Source: Acorus gramineus
Lineage: Eukaryota > Streptophyta > Magnoliopsida > Acorales > Acoraceae
Assembly: GCA_030737835.1 (NCBI GenBank)
Contig: JAUJYN010000062.1
Location: forward strand, 124,001-188,000
Reading direction: 5' to 3'
Length of the DNA: 64,000 bases
Each line of letters opens with the position of its first letter. Positions within the stretch are counted from its first letter, which is position 1. Both the position numbers and the translations under genes were made by a program. A model generated the notes under the pieces. The model had not been told where the DNA came from. It was given only the letters and a program-made list of their open reading frames with translations, and did not search any database. Shown here piece after piece: positions 23,000 through 36,205 of the stretch.

Positions 23000-25960
23000 T
23001 CAAGAAACAGGAGATGAGCCATCATCAGGTTCTTCTGAATCTGAGCCATCAACCAATTTTTCAAGTGAATCCATGTCAACAGTCTCAGAAAGTGTGTGAA
23101 TACGTAGGGTGTCCGCATCTTGACTGATACAAGTGATGTAACCAGGAAACAGAAGTCAGATTGAATCTAGAGAATATGAAAGACACAAGCAAGCAAGGGC
23201 CTTACTCTGTAACCCCAAAAATTTCCTTGACGACTAAAGAGCTGTCCCTTGAGCAAAACTCCGGCAACTAGACCAGACGGGAAGCAAATATAAAATAATG
23301 TCAAATTAAGACAATCATATAATTATCAACCGCTAGTCGGAACAGCTACAACCCCCAATTTCAATCTTAACTTAGTTTATCGACCTTCCACACAACATGT
23401 GTGCTCAATCAAGAAGATATGCAGCTTTAAAGAACAATAATCAAGAGACTTACCAACAAAAAGGTTAATCAAGAGGTATGTGGTTTCTCTTATAGAAACA
23501 GAATAACTCCTACCTGAATATGTGACACTTGAAAGAAAACTTGTGACTTTCAAATTTAGAAAACCTGTAGGAACTTTCATATGTTTTTGCAATAAAATGG
23601 CAAGTGGGAGCAGCCGCCCCCCCCCCCACAAACAGACAACCACAAAAAAAAAAAAAAAAGATGTTCGGTAAATAAATCTTTCCATGTCATCAATTTAGCT
23701 TCCCAACCACGTAGAAATTTCATGATCACGATATAATTTCTCATCATTCAGTAGGTAACCTAGCAGTGTCAGAGTGATAAAATGGCCCACAATCTGAGGT
23801 TGGAACCCAGCAGAGTGCTTAGACAGTTGACTATTTGTGGTGGCAAAACAGGAATTAGCCAATGTAATGGGAAGCACCATGCTCCACTTTTATTGGAAAA
23901 TAAAATATTTCTAAACAGAACATCAAGAAAGCATTATTTTATGCTTTTTCTTTATTGCTTTGTAATTGGGCATCACTCTATAATTTATAAAATTTTGGAG
24001 GCTGATTGTCTACTGTTGATTTTCAAAAAAAAGTTAGCATCAGTAGTAGAGTTACTGTCATATTAAAAGTAATAATATATGAAAGTGAAAGTGGCAGATA
24101 ACATAGCATTCAACAGAAACTAGAGATATTAGATACATGTGTATACATACGTGCATACATATAAGAGTATAATTCAATTTTGAGCAACTAAAAGGCATGG
24201 AAGAAACATATGTTTGGGCCAAGAAAGTGTTTGTAGATCAACTTGCCTCAGAGAGGTAGAGAATCTTCCTAAAAAGGCCCTGCACTGCAAGTTTTCGCTT
24301 GAAACCCTTTTCTGTAAATCCTGAGAGTTCCAGTACTACTGGACCTATACAACAGATAAATGCAGTCAGCATATCAAAGTCAACATGTCGCAGTCACTAC
24401 AATAAATTGCAATTATAAATTTTTGGCTACTAGACCTGAGCGTATCCCACAATAGGCACAAATTCAAGAAAATTTTTCAAGACTGTAAGCTGCTCCACAG
24501 AACCTCCCTCTTGACAGAAAGTTAAGTCATCCCTTGTGATAGAAGGTTAAATCATGTTTCCTACCCATTAATATGTCCTTTACCACTGTTTCTATCCATA
24601 TTTGCTAAGTAAATGAGGTTCACATTTAGTTTAAAAAATTGGCAAAATACAAAGCCCTGATTTATATCTTCGATTATGTCATAGCAAACGGCATATCCCA
24701 TATGTTTGTTAAGCAGGGTACATTTTTAATTAAATACAAATTCAAGTAGGGGATAAAAGAGAATGGAACAAATTACCTTTCTGCTGCACAATTCGCCTTG
24801 AAACTTCATTTAGAACTTCAGCAACTTGAGCATCATCAAGCATTGATGCTTTTCGAAGATGAATAAGATCCACTACTAAATCAGGGTTGAAAGGCTTTTC
24901 ATTCAGGGCATATCGGATGTACTTTCTCAAAATTTCCTCCATTGTAAATCCTGTCTGAACAAAAACAGACAACAGAATGAATGACCAAGCTTCACAAAGA
25001 GAAATGTTAATCAGCCAAAGTTACTCACAGAATCCTAAAAAGTTAACCAAAAAATTGAGCACTAAATTAAAGAGATGATCCATTTTATGTAACTCAACAG
25101 AGAGCATTTTAGTGCTTTCATCCTATCAGTCGTAGATGTGATTTAATCATTTAAGAAGTTAATTGTGCAGCGCACAATTGTTTCTGTAGCCAGGCATCAT
25201 TAACTAATAAGATTGCCGAATTCCCTTTTTTTTTTTTTTTTTTTTTTGAATGAAACACTTTCACAAAAGATAATCCTGACATGCAACAGAAAAGAGAGTA
25301 CCTTCTGCATGAGACCCATGAGATCAGAATTCTTCACTGAATCCCTTCCCGTCAGAAGCAGCTCATCAATGGACTTCAATAGCTCCGCATTTTTGTTCAC
25401 CTGTAACAGATAACATCCACATTGAAATGGAACCCAACAACAACAACAACATAAAAATAGAAGGAGAACAATTCGGAACGCACCGATCTTCTCTTCTTTG
25501 CCATGGGTGAAGTGAACTTCTTCACGGTCCTGACGAAGGCAAAGACGAAGGATACGCCCACGTAAGCGAGTGGGATGGCGAGGAACCAAGGGAGGGAGCT
25601 CTGGCCGACCCTGGGACCCGGGATCGCCTGGGTCACGGTCCCGGTGAACTCGACAAGGTCCAGCGCCTTCTCCTGTATCCAAGGGAGGTCCTCCTCCTCT
25701 TCCTCCTTCTCCTCTTTGTTGCTGACGGATGATCCTTTAGGGTTTATCTTTTCCTGCTGGGAAGCCGTTTCCTCGGATTTGGCTCTTGCTCTCGCGACAA
25801 AAAGGGCGGCGCGCTTTTGAAGGCGAGGGCGGGAGGTCGTGGTGGTGATGGTGAAGAAGGCATTGGAGGGGGTGTCGCATCGGCGCACGTTAGTGCGGGG
25901 AAAGAGACGCAGGTTAGCGCGCGAGCAAGAAGTACAGCAGAGGACCTGCATCGAGGCCAT
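23000..25960 (-). CDS. Probable plastid protein of unknown function with one membrane helix
   Basis: Six exons: 25960-25484, 25400-25302, 24954-24777, 24344-24247, 23267-23206 and 23123-23000, giving 345 aa. The N-terminal ~60 residues are rich in Ser, Thr and Arg, consistent with a transit peptide. An acidic EEKEEEEED stretch follows, then a hydrophobic segment LPWFLAIPLAYVGVSFVFAF (about 123-142). The C-terminal half is soluble and helical (GFTMEEILRKYIRYALNEKP, ...LDDAQVAEVLNEVSRRIVQQ) with an acidic tail. It resembles uncharacterised plant plastid proteins; I cannot name it with confidence. Intron 4 uses a GC donor (GAG|GCAAGT). Its 5' neighbour is a long spacer with a MITE. Confidence 0.78.
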
Positions 25961-27390
25961 GGCGGTGGTGGAACTCTGCCCCCCCTTCCCAATACAAGGG
26001 GTTTTTGTTCCAAGGATGGTGGCATTTTCGTAATAACAGATATCGTATGATTAAAGACATTCAGGGCATTTTGGCGTTCATTCTCTCTCCTCCTTTTGAA
26101 TACTCCTGAAAATTAATTGTTAGTAACTCTGATGCAGAAAGAAAAAAAAAATTCAAAAAATTCAGTTTTATCTTAAATACAGGAATAAAATATTTTAAAT
26201 GTAATTTTTTTAAGTATTTTAATAGAATAAAAATAAAAATGAATGATAAACTGACCCTAAATATGTTTTATTGCTTATTTCTAACCAAATTTTTTTTTTA
26301 TAACAACTAGATTTATGGAAATGAAAAATTCTTCTTTTGAATTAGAATTACTAAACACCCAGAGTACTATCAACACATCTCACGTCATTAGGGTACAAGA
26401 CTTCTCTGTTCAATAGCTTGATAATGGATCGATAAAATTTATGTATGGTAAAAAAAATATTTAATAGATAAATTATCTTGTCAACTAAACTATGAATCCA
26501 AGCTTCTATAATAAATGAATTATCATTCTGATAAAAATTAGTTATACATTAAACCCCCATTTGTTTCTGGTATAAGACCCCGGATAAGAATTTTTAAGTG
26601 TTTATTTACACCGGATAACCTCTGATAAAGTATACCAGAATAAACCCTAATAAAGTGGTATATGGATTCCAATCAACCCCTGAAATTAAAGTTATCCTAG
26701 ATTATTCCACCCAAAGAATATGTGGGCCCACTGTCAAATCAACTGTCATCACCTCTTATAAATCACATGTCCAATCAACTGTCATTATTTTTTTACCTTT
26801 TATAAATCTTTATCCATACTTTATTCACATTTTACCCATACAACAAAACATTTATTCTTACGTTTAGCAACAAGAATAATTCAAAACACAATCAAACACA
26901 AAATCACTTTATCATTATTTATATTCACTTATGTTTGGATAAATGTATACCCTAGAATAAAACATGTCCCCATTTCAAACGGGGCTAAGTTTTTCTTAGA
27001 TTTGAAACTTTTCTGTTCAAACAGTTTTGGCATGTTCTATTTGAAAGGACAATTTCAATTCAGTTTTCATACAGACTGAATCTACTTGATCAAGTTGTGT
27101 TCAGGAATAAAGGGAACTACCATATAAGGAGCATATTCGCCTTAAAGAAAATTCTCCTTGCCTCTAGACTAGGCAAAAACCAATCCCTATGTCCTCATTA
27201 TTTTTACATTATACCTTTGATAATAGATGAATTTCCAAAACATCCCATCTCCATTCATTATTTTCATAAAATTCTGAGAGTAACCCTCAACAATTACATC
27301 ACTAGCTTGATATGCAAGCGAGCCCAAGAACTAATGATGTGCAAAATAATCAAACTACCTAAAGTCTAGCAATTTTTAAAATGAAGACAC
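25961..27390. other. Intergenic region with MITE
   Basis: AT-rich spacer between two minus-strand genes. It includes the promoter of the 345-aa gene and a Tourist-like MITE candidate at 26553-26985. No supported ORF. Confidence 0.55.
26553..26985. mobile_element. Tourist-like MITE candidate
   Basis: The left end ACCCCCATTTGTTT and the reverse complement of the right end, GCCCCGTTTGAAA, are imperfect inverted repeats. TAA flanks both ends (26550-26552 and 26986-26988). The interior is AT-rich and non-coding. The terminal match is weaker than in the 7299-7696 element. Confidence 0.5.
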
Positions 27391-29925
27391 TCAGAGCTTG
27401 GACTTAGGTTTTCTGGACCAGGATGGAGCTGAGATGGTATAATCTTTGGCTTCCCTCTCCTCTTCCTCCTCCCCACTACCCTCTCCTTCTAAAATGTCCT
27501 TTGAGAAAGCATTGGGGTTCGCTTTGATGCACATCTGCAAGGCTACGAAGGGATTTACGCAATCTGAACCCTGCAAAAATTTAAGCTTCAACCTTCAAAA
27601 TGCATGTATAAAAGTTAACAGTCAGTCAAGCACACCACAGATAGCATGAAAAACACAATATTTTAAAGTCATTCACATAAAAAAGAGTGATCTGATGAGT
27701 TAAATGCTATAGTAAAAGTTTTATATCTCAACAATTATGATTTATCTGATTTTTTTTTCTGCTATTACCCTCTATAATTAAAATGTGATAAAGAGATCAT
27801 ATTAGTCTGGCAGTTCCCAGGCAAAACTTTAACAACAGAACTAAATGAGGTGGTCAGTTCTTGTGGTTTCAAACTAGTATTACCTTTTCTTCAGCAGTGC
27901 TCTTCAAAAAACACACAAATGCTTCAGAGAATTGATTTCCACAGGGACCATTCCGCAGTTCAGCTATGCAAGGGCATTCCAGTGCCTTTTGTGCTCTTGC
28001 ATCTATAGACTGTAATGAACATTCATAATATTGTAAAAAATTCGACTGAAGAATGATACTTGGGTCCTCAAATAACAATTGGTGGATAAAACAGTGGTCA
28101 CATTTACGTACTGAAACAAGTGAAATTTTAAAAACTGACCTCATTCTCATCTTCACCATACGCTGTGGCTTCTGCAGAATAAAAACAGAAAAAATTCATT
28201 TATTGAAAACAACAACAAAGATGACTGGATATGTAAAGGATAAAAGATGGTGTGCTTGCACGAAATTCCAGCACAAAAGGCATCCCCTTGGCCTTTTAAA
28301 AACTCCAGAAGTAATTTGCAAAATCAGAATAACACGATCCTTTAAACACAAAAATTCCAACAGCCTAAGTTTTGAATTTTAAGTACTCAGTGAGATCTCT
28401 CTTTTATCACTAAAGCATCCTAATAAAAAGACTTGGATGATAATAGAGTGCAAACGAACCATCACATAAATATAAATTTCAGCTTTCGTTATGCTTTTAC
28501 CAATAATTTTTTTAAAAAAATGACATTTATATTAATGAAAGTCTACAAAAAGAAAACGTAGAGATAGCTAATCTACCCGGCAAAAAGAACAGGACAGAAC
28601 TACCCTTTGCCGCAGGAGAAGAATGGGATAGAACTACCCTTCTTTTTTGCCTTCTCTAGTTATGGGTAACCATTGGTCCAGGTGATGTAATTTCGGGCTT
28701 ATCGATTGTCTTTTGAGTTTTTTTGGTTGGTTGTAATTTTAGTTTTTTTTAGCTTCCCTTTCCTTCTATCTTCTTCTATTTGGAGGTTTCATTAATAAGA
28801 TTCTCATATCTCTTCTAAAAAAACGAAAAAAAAAAGAAGAAGAACAAGATAGAATTGGCAGCACCAAAATTCAATATTGTAAAAAGTGCTAAACACAAGT
28901 CGGGTGGTTGAGTAGAGACTAGGAATTAATCAGCTAGACGGGGATTAATCGGGGATTAATTAATAACTTTTTAGAATAATAAATATAATAGATTTACATA
29001 TAAATATTATATATATAATATTTTTAGATAAAAAATAATAACAAAGTAACATAAAAACAAAATTAATAAGATAAGCATAATCGAAATAGCATAAAAAACT
29101 TTATTAATAGACATATAATATATAAAGTAACTTATTAGCTTATTAGTCAATTAGGGATTCATAAAAAATGTGGCTAGGCACTAAGCGTTGCGGGTTGGAA
29201 CTGTCTAGGCCTAGGTGGGGGATTAATCGCGGTCTAGAAAGAATTTTTAAAACATTGGCACCAATTGACCTCAGATAAAACCCCTGATCACTCTTTTCAA
29301 GCTTTTTTATTGGATAGTTAATTGGGCAGATGATGGGGTCTGATAGATAGATATTTGTCTCAGTCTAGTGTCATATTTCGCATTGTCACCTTGTTCATCT
29401 ATGATTCCGAGGGGCTTAAAAGCTATATAATGCATGCACCTCTTGATATGCCCCTTAGAAGATCTTACAAATAGACATTCTTCTTTTCCCAAACACAGCA
29501 CATTTGCAGGGAAACAAAAACTTGGATGCTGAGAAAGAAGATGAAACACCGATTTGAATAGGTCGTGAAGGAATTAAAAAAAAATAAATGAAATCACAAT
29601 CTATATCATATATCAAATGTCATGATTTTCATAATTTATTTTGGCCAAATCGTATATATCAGATCAAAATACAGGCGATTGAGGAATACTAACATACGGT
29701 TCTTGAGCACACAAAAATGTTCAAGTTGTCTGGTGCAAAACATAAAAGCCAACAAGCAATAGTTAAAAAATAAAAAATAAAAAAAGGTAAATTAAGCATG
29801 CCATTATTGTTGGACTGACCGGCGATTAAGTCTTCCATGGAAGGAAGGTCTTGAGGACTTGGGGCCGCAGGCGGTGTTGGGTCCATCCGATCCTCCTCCG
29901 GGACACTGCTTTGGGTCTGACCCAT
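27391..29925 (-). CDS. MIA40: MIA40, intermembrane-space disulfide oxidoreductase
   Basis: Four exons: 29925-29820, 28171-28140, 28009-27884 and 27570-27391, giving 147 aa. MIA40 introduces disulfides into small Cys-rich proteins imported into the mitochondrial intermembrane space. The redox CPC motif is ECPC (Cys 58 and 60) and the twin CX9C motifs are complete (Cys 69/79 and 92/102). The C-terminus is acidic, then ends KPKSKL, a canonical PTS1 peroxisomal signal, consistent with the reported mitochondrial and peroxisomal roles of plant MIA40. There is no N-terminal membrane anchor, as usual for plants. Intron 1 is about 1.65 kb and full of repeat debris. Confidence 0.93.
28500..28838. mobile_element. 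LINE 3'-tail debris in MIA40 intron 1
   Basis: The right part (about 28660-28838) ends in TTTCATTAATAAGATTCTC and A runs, typical of a plant L1 3' end in plus orientation. The left part (from about 28505) carries a T run and ATTAATGAAAG, like a minus-strand tail. Between them, AGAACTACCCTT is repeated at about 28600 and 28632. No clean target duplication was found. Confidence 0.45.
28869..29257. mobile_element. hAT-like non-autonomous element in MIA40 intron 1
   Basis: The ends are weak inverted repeats: CAATATTGTAAAAA near the left tip against CAATGTTTTAAAAA read inward from the right tip. They are bounded by GCACCAAA (28861-28868) and GCACCAAT (29258-29265), an 8-bp duplication with one mismatch as in hAT elements. 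The interior has repeated GGGGATTAATC motifs and no ORF. Confidence 0.5.
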
Positions 29926-31831
29926 CAAGAAGGAAAAGAAAGAAAGGAAGAGAAACAAACTCTGGCTTTCAGTGTGGATCGCTGGGTCCTTTTTTTTTTT
30001 TTTATTACCAAATCAAAGGGAATGGGGTGTTGACAAGCAGCGGTAGCATGAGAGATGAATTGTGCTGGGAAGTTTCCTATTGTGCATGAGAACAAATGCC
30101 CCCGAATATGACACCGGATCCAATCAGGACGGGGTTCGGTGAGTATCAAACTGGACGACTTGAAAATCGAACTGCACCATTTATAGATCGAACTATACAA
30201 TTAATTATTGGAGATAAATTTTACTCTCCTATTAAATACTGATGATACTTAGAAATACACATTTTCTCTAATAGTTGATTGGATCTAATAAGAGAGTGAA
30301 ATATATACCCAACAATTGGTTGTGCAATTCGATTTATAAGTGGTGCAGTTCGATTTTCACGTCGTCCTGTTTGGTACTGACTGAACTGACCAGATCCAAT
30401 CCTGACTGGATCCGGTCTCCTTGAATATGTACGAGGCACTATGTAACATGTGCTGGTGATGGTTAGGTTCCAGTCAACTATCCATGGCTGCCTTGGCCGG
30501 TCTCAAGCGGTCATTGTACTTTGGGTGGGCCAATTTGACTCACCTGCTTCCGTTCTGGTGTGGTTTAAATCTAGAAAAACGATATGTCATGTGCAGTCTT
30601 AATTGTAGTCTATATCAGTTTTTTTTATTATTTTAAATCATGCACTTTTCCATTAAAGTTCATGTTGTTATATGAAATGAAATATATACTGAGATACATT
30701 AGTATATTTTTTCGTGTTGAAAAAATGATAATTTTTTTTTGCATCATACACTATGATAAAACCCCATGCACTATAATAACACAGTATATACTACATTATC
30801 ATAGCATATAGAACTACAAAACATACTAAATAACTCGTGGTTTAAAACTATATAAGGCATGATCTTCTATTTGACTCACTCACTTTATCAACATAGAAGC
30901 ATGATCCTCTATAAAACTATACAAAGCATGATCCTCTCTCCAGATTCTGTGTGTTAAAGCATACAGATTCCTATGGCATCTAATGACATCATGGTACGTA
31001 GATAGAACAATCTTGTTTAAGTTATGCATGGTTCATTTATAAATATCAAATAAATTAAAGATATTTTTTACATGGTAGTTTTTTATCATTTACTTTGGTT
31101 TTTTCTCATTGAATGTCACAAAAATCTTAAGTGGCTTTTACATAGGGTATCCAAACACTTCTTTGACCAGGTTGAAGCAGTCTTTGAGTGAGTCAATACA
31201 CACGTTATTTATTTTTTAGCTATTTATTTTTACCTATATACTCTTTAAAACTATGTTATTTATTTTTAGAAATGATGCATCCACTCAACTATTTGGTTTA
31301 TTTTGCAACTACCACATGTTTTATTTTTATTTTTAAAAGTTATATAGTTATATAGTAAGTTAAATAAAATATAATATTTTATATAAAAAAATATTCATAC
31401 TTATACGCAATTTTTAAAAAATATTTTTTACTTTTTTTGTTAAGAAAGTATACACTGAGATAATGAAGTATATACTGTAATAGGTGATTTTATATATCTC
31501 GTAAGTGAACATGAATTAACTCTCTGTCTCTCTTAACCTTTCTCTTTCTCATCAAACAACTCAATAAGAAATGAGACCGTGGTGATATGTTTTCTTTTCA
31601 AATATATATTTTTCTATATAAATATAAATTTTTTTAAAGCAATCCCATATTCCCATGTGGCCGATGTATCCGCACCCTTATCGTGCCCGATAAAATGGAC
31701 CCGGGGTCCGCCGCGTCACGTTTCGTTCATGTGAAAGGCGTGTCTGTGATACAGATCGAGGCAGGATGAAGACGATGATGGAGGGATAAACGAAAATGGA
31801 GTCATAAAAAGGACCCAACGCGAAGGGAAAA
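29926..31831. other. Divergent intergenic region
   Basis: Lies between the MIA40 (-) and DUF639 (+) start codons. It contains a foldback MITE (30111-30422) and long AT-rich stretches. No supported ORF. Confidence 0.55.
30111..30422. mobile_element. Foldback MITE with long inverted arms
   Basis: The two halves are largely inverted copies. GACGACTTGAAAATCGAACT in the left arm pairs with the reverse complement of AGTTCGATTTTCACGTCGTC in the right, and ACCGGATCCA sits near each tip. GAATATG flanks both ends (30104-30110 and 30423-30429). The interior is non-coding. The superfamily is uncertain. Confidence 0.7.
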
Positions 31832-34800
31832 ATGGAGGGAGGGATGGGGATGTTCGAGAATCTGATGCGACAGAGCTCCCTCAAATCCTTATTCGGCGGA
31901 GGCCGAAAGTCCGATGACTCTTCCTCCGAAGACCCTCCCACTCTGATCCCTCAACTCTCTCCCATGGCCAACTCCGTCGTCGCTCGATGTTCCAAGTACG
32001 TGAGTTTCCATCAATCCTTTCCTATGGTGATCACCGATCACACCTTAAATCGGAAGATTTGATCGCAAGTCATGTGGATGCAATTGCAGGATCCTTCTCA
32101 CTTCAGCTGAAGAATTGCAGATTAAGTTCGAGACGGAGCTGCCTGAGCACGCCAAGCAGACTTCATCCTATGCGAGGAACCTACTTGAGTATTGCTCGTA
32201 CCAAGCGCTTCATGCGGTGACTGCGCGTGCGAGTCATCTGGCTGACAAGGAGTTTCGTCGTCTGACTTACGACATGATGCTCGCATGGGATGACCCTGGC
32301 GTGGGAACTGAAGATTCATTCAAAGTGAGAGCCATTGTCACACATAATTGTTGATCTCAAATGTTTTTATTCTTTGTATGTGACGAATCACACCTCAAAT
32401 TATATTGGGTAATAGGAAGCCTCTTGCAGTGGCACTTCAGCATCCGAGGACGAAGATGGGGGATCATTATTTTACACGAATTCTACATGCATGGCCATTC
32501 AGGTTTGTCACTGCCACCAATGTATCCCTCTTTGTTTAAAATTAGAGGATCTGTAATACATTATTCTTGGTGGACAATTCCATATGTGAATGAGACGGAT
32601 GGCTAATGTGCTTGTTCTGTCCGTATCATGCTTTGCCTTTCTCTAGGTTGATGGTAGGAAGACTGTTGGACGAGAGGCCTTTGCGCGGATTGCTCCTGCC
32701 TGTCCGGCTGTAGCTGATATAATCACCGTTCACAATCTATTTGACGCTCTCACTATCAATTCATGTGGCAGACTCCATTTTATCATATATGACAAGTATA
32801 TAGGGAGCCTCAACAAGTATGTGCTATAGTTCATTCACTTTTACCTGTGAATGTAGTATTAAACTTATTACTGCCTAGTAGATTGCTTGTTAATTCATTG
32901 CAAGTACTCAAGAAATGAATTATCAATTCCATACTACATACAAGTATACAACTGACTGGGTTAGATTAGTTGTAGGCTTGCTGATGGTTTCCGTGTTCTT
33001 AATGAGAAATATTAACAAAGTGAGAGAAACTGCGCCATAGGTTGCACAGGTTGTCTCTTATTTGTTAGAATAAGACAATAATTTCATGTACTACTATGAC
33101 ATTACTAACAGATAATGCTCACTAGTTTTGACTTCATACCAATGTCTGTTATTTGTTGGTTAACTTTTTATGTATTGGCTTTGTTGGATATATTAAACTA
33201 GGACGATTTTTAATAGGAAAAGAAGGCATACGCTTCTCTTGGGTCCTGGTGATCTGAATTCTGACAAAATTCCACAAGACATACAACTGCTCTAGAAGGG
33301 AGAACATCAAATGTTGCCATGGAAATTATCACCAAGAATCACTTAGTTAGCACTAGGCCTCACCCTTTGGTATCTAAAAAATGATTTCATTCTCTGTACA
33401 TCTTGGTTTACAGGGTAGTGTCAATGTGTTTTATCTATCTTTTAATATCTCTAAATCGGGAACAGTGTAGTATGGGTCTTTGTATTCTTCTCATCCTCGT
33501 GTATTGACGGACTGTATTATTTGCACTCATTGCTTCGCAGCTCATCTTTGCACCAAGAAGTCTCTTTTAAGTCTAGATGAACTTGTCAACAATCAAGACC
33601 AGTAACAAAATAAGCTTTATCAGAGTTTTTTTTTCAGGCTCTGTTGAAAGCACAATTAAGTTCCTATAAATTCAATTGTACTTTTTTTTATATCTCAAAT
33701 GATTGTTGTAATGTAATCTACCTTGCTGTTTTGTCTGGTCTGTGAAATGCTGGCATCTGTGGAACACTGCACCTAAAAGTATATGACACCACATCTTCTC
33801 GGCCCATTTCATGATTTATCTTTTCTTGATATTAGGGTGCTTAGAAATGCTAAAAGTTTAACTGCACCGCCATCTACATCAAACCTCCAACTTGTGGAGG
33901 GGGAGATCATTATAGATGTTGACGGAACTGTTCCAACTCAACCAATTTTTCAACATACTGGAATTTCAGCATGGCCTGGTGAGGTATCTTTTCCATGCTC
34001 GGTGTGATCTATGAAGTAATCACATTACTAGTTCACTTTATTCAGTTATGAGAATGAGAATTTTTATGGTGCAGGACGCCTGACGCTATCCAACCGCGCC
34101 ATCTACTGCGAGCCATTAGGAGTGGGTTCATATGATAAAGCTGTCGTATATGATTTGTCCATGGACTTGAAGCAAGTCATCAAGCCTGAATTGACGGGAC
34201 CCTTGGGTGCTCGTCTCTTTGATACAGCTGTGATGTATAAGGCAACATCCATGTATGTCCTCCTGTACCAATGGATTTTGTTAATATCTTGCTCTTTCAT
34301 CATAGGTGTATTTTCTTGTTAGAGAAATTAAAACATTTCAGGATTATAATGTCTGACTTGGCTCTTTTGCAGATCAGAGCCCGTTTATCTGGAATTTGCA
34401 GAATTTAAAGGCCATTCACGTCGAGACTACTGGTTGTCAATCATTCTTGAAATTTTTCATGTTCACAGTTTCATCAGAAAATTTAGTCTGAAAGAAAACC
34501 AACAGGCAGAAGCTCTTGCAAAAGCCACCTTAGGCATCTTCCGTTATCGTGCTGTGAAAGAAGCTTTCCATTTCATGCCATCCCATTTCAAGACATTGCT
34601 GCCATTTAGCTTAGCTGATAACCTGCCTAAAGGAGATGAGATCTTGGATGCTCTAGCCCGCCATCTGGAGCTTCTAGATAGAACAGTCCAAACAAATAAT
34701 GATCCTGAGATTTCATCTCATTTACAACTGCAAGCGGGTTCATTACAAGTTTTCTTAGTTACACTCGTAAGATTTGGCTTCTTGTTGCCCAATGAAGTTG

Positions 34801-36205
34801 ATGGGGCTTCACAAACAGGATATCATGTTGGAGATGTTTATGTTGGTGAGAAAAGCCCACTAGAACTGGCTGTAAAATGGTCAATAAGTGCCTCTGGCAG
34901 AGCTGAAGCAGCACAGGCAACTGTGGATCAAGTGAAGGTGGAAGGAATTGATACAAATATAGCTGTGATGAAGGTACACTTTCATTAGTTTTTTATACTG
35001 TTTCAACAGTTAAATATTTATTAGTTTTTTTATATATATTTTTTTTAAAAAAAGTAAAATTGTGCTCATATTTGTCATTTTTATTTATTAGGAATTGCTT
35101 TTCCCATTTATCGAGTTGGCTGGACGACTTGATGTTCTTGCATCATGGGAAGATCCACTGAAATCTACCATGTTTCTAGCACTGGTCTCTTACGGTGTTT
35201 ACAGGTAATGTTCCTTTTTGAGAACGGCAATGTGAAATAATTGTCAGAAAATCACCAGTATTTATCTGTGGTTCTAAATCTAGCAGCTTTTCTGACTTGA
35301 GAGCAGTGGGAGATGTCTATGACATCTTTTTTAAAGGTTTATAACCTATTTCCTGTTTAGTTTTGTAGCATCGATGGATCTCTTGCATAACATTAATTGT
35401 TGAAATATATATTGTCGATGCCTCTCTGCCCTCTGTTTATGCTGATATGTAATTCTTCATTAAAAGTGATAAATCAACTCCTAATTAGGCACCTAGAGCA
35501 TTATTCTTTTGGCTGCCCCTTGAAGATTATTTGTTCATATTTATTGAATGTGTTATTCCATAACTATATAAAAAATTACATAAAATTCTTTTTTGTAATC
35601 AGGGACTGGGTTAAGTACACTTTACCTTGCATTTTTGTCTTTCTTGCGGCAATCATGCTCTGGCACAAGCATAAAAGCAAAAACAAAGCAGTAGAAGCCT
35701 TCAGAGTCAGTCCTCCCCCAAGCAAAAACCCAGTCGAGCAGCTGATTACTCTGCAGGAGGCCATTTCTGAGTTTGAAGCACATGTCCGAGAAGGAAATAT
35801 CATTCTTCTCAAGCTAAGAGCTCTTCTCTTTGCAGCTTTTCCACAGGTTGGTGGTGCAGGGGAATATGATTTATAGCATTTAATGATTGTTTTTTTTTTT
35901 TTGCACCTTATAACATTTCCCTTATTACATGTCAAAAAAACCATGAATGGATGTGATGTCCTTCCTATTCATCTCAGGCCACGGACACAGTCGTTTTGTC
36001 ACTGATTGCAACTGCAGCAGTGTGTGCATTTGTGCCTTTAAAGCATGTGGTGATATTAGTACTCCTGGAGGCATACACAAGGCAGATGCCATTAAGAAGG
36101 CACAGCAGTGAAAAACTGATTAGGCGGTTGAAGGAGTGGTGGGTACGCATTCCGGCCGCTCCTGTCCTGCTCATCAGTCCCGAAGAGAGCAAGAAGATGA
36201 AATAA
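31832..36205 (+). CDS. DUF639 family protein
   Basis: Ten exons: 31832-31995, 32090-32324, 32416-32502, 32647-32816, 33836-33978, 34075-34252, 34373-34973, 35092-35204, 35603-35846 and 35978-36205, giving 720 aa, as expected for plant DUF639 proteins. Marks: KSLFGGGR and SPMANSVVARCSKIL near the N-terminus, ILLTSAEELQIKFE, GRLTLSNRAIYCEPLGVGSYDKAVVYDL (GRAM-like surface), and a C-terminal region with hydrophobic helices (YTLPCIFVFLAAIMLW about 569-584; a pair after 646). The function is unknown; the layout suggests a membrane-associated protein. All introns are GT-AG and phases agree. Confidence 0.9.

Noticed and set aside
23783..23830. tRNA-like GGGTTCCAACC on the minus strand
   Set aside because: Isolated B-box resemblance without an A-box, A tail or cloverleaf.
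33000..33780. Possible retrotransposon in DUF639 intron 4
   Set aside because: No reverse-transcriptase motif, LTR or target duplication could be found by eye.
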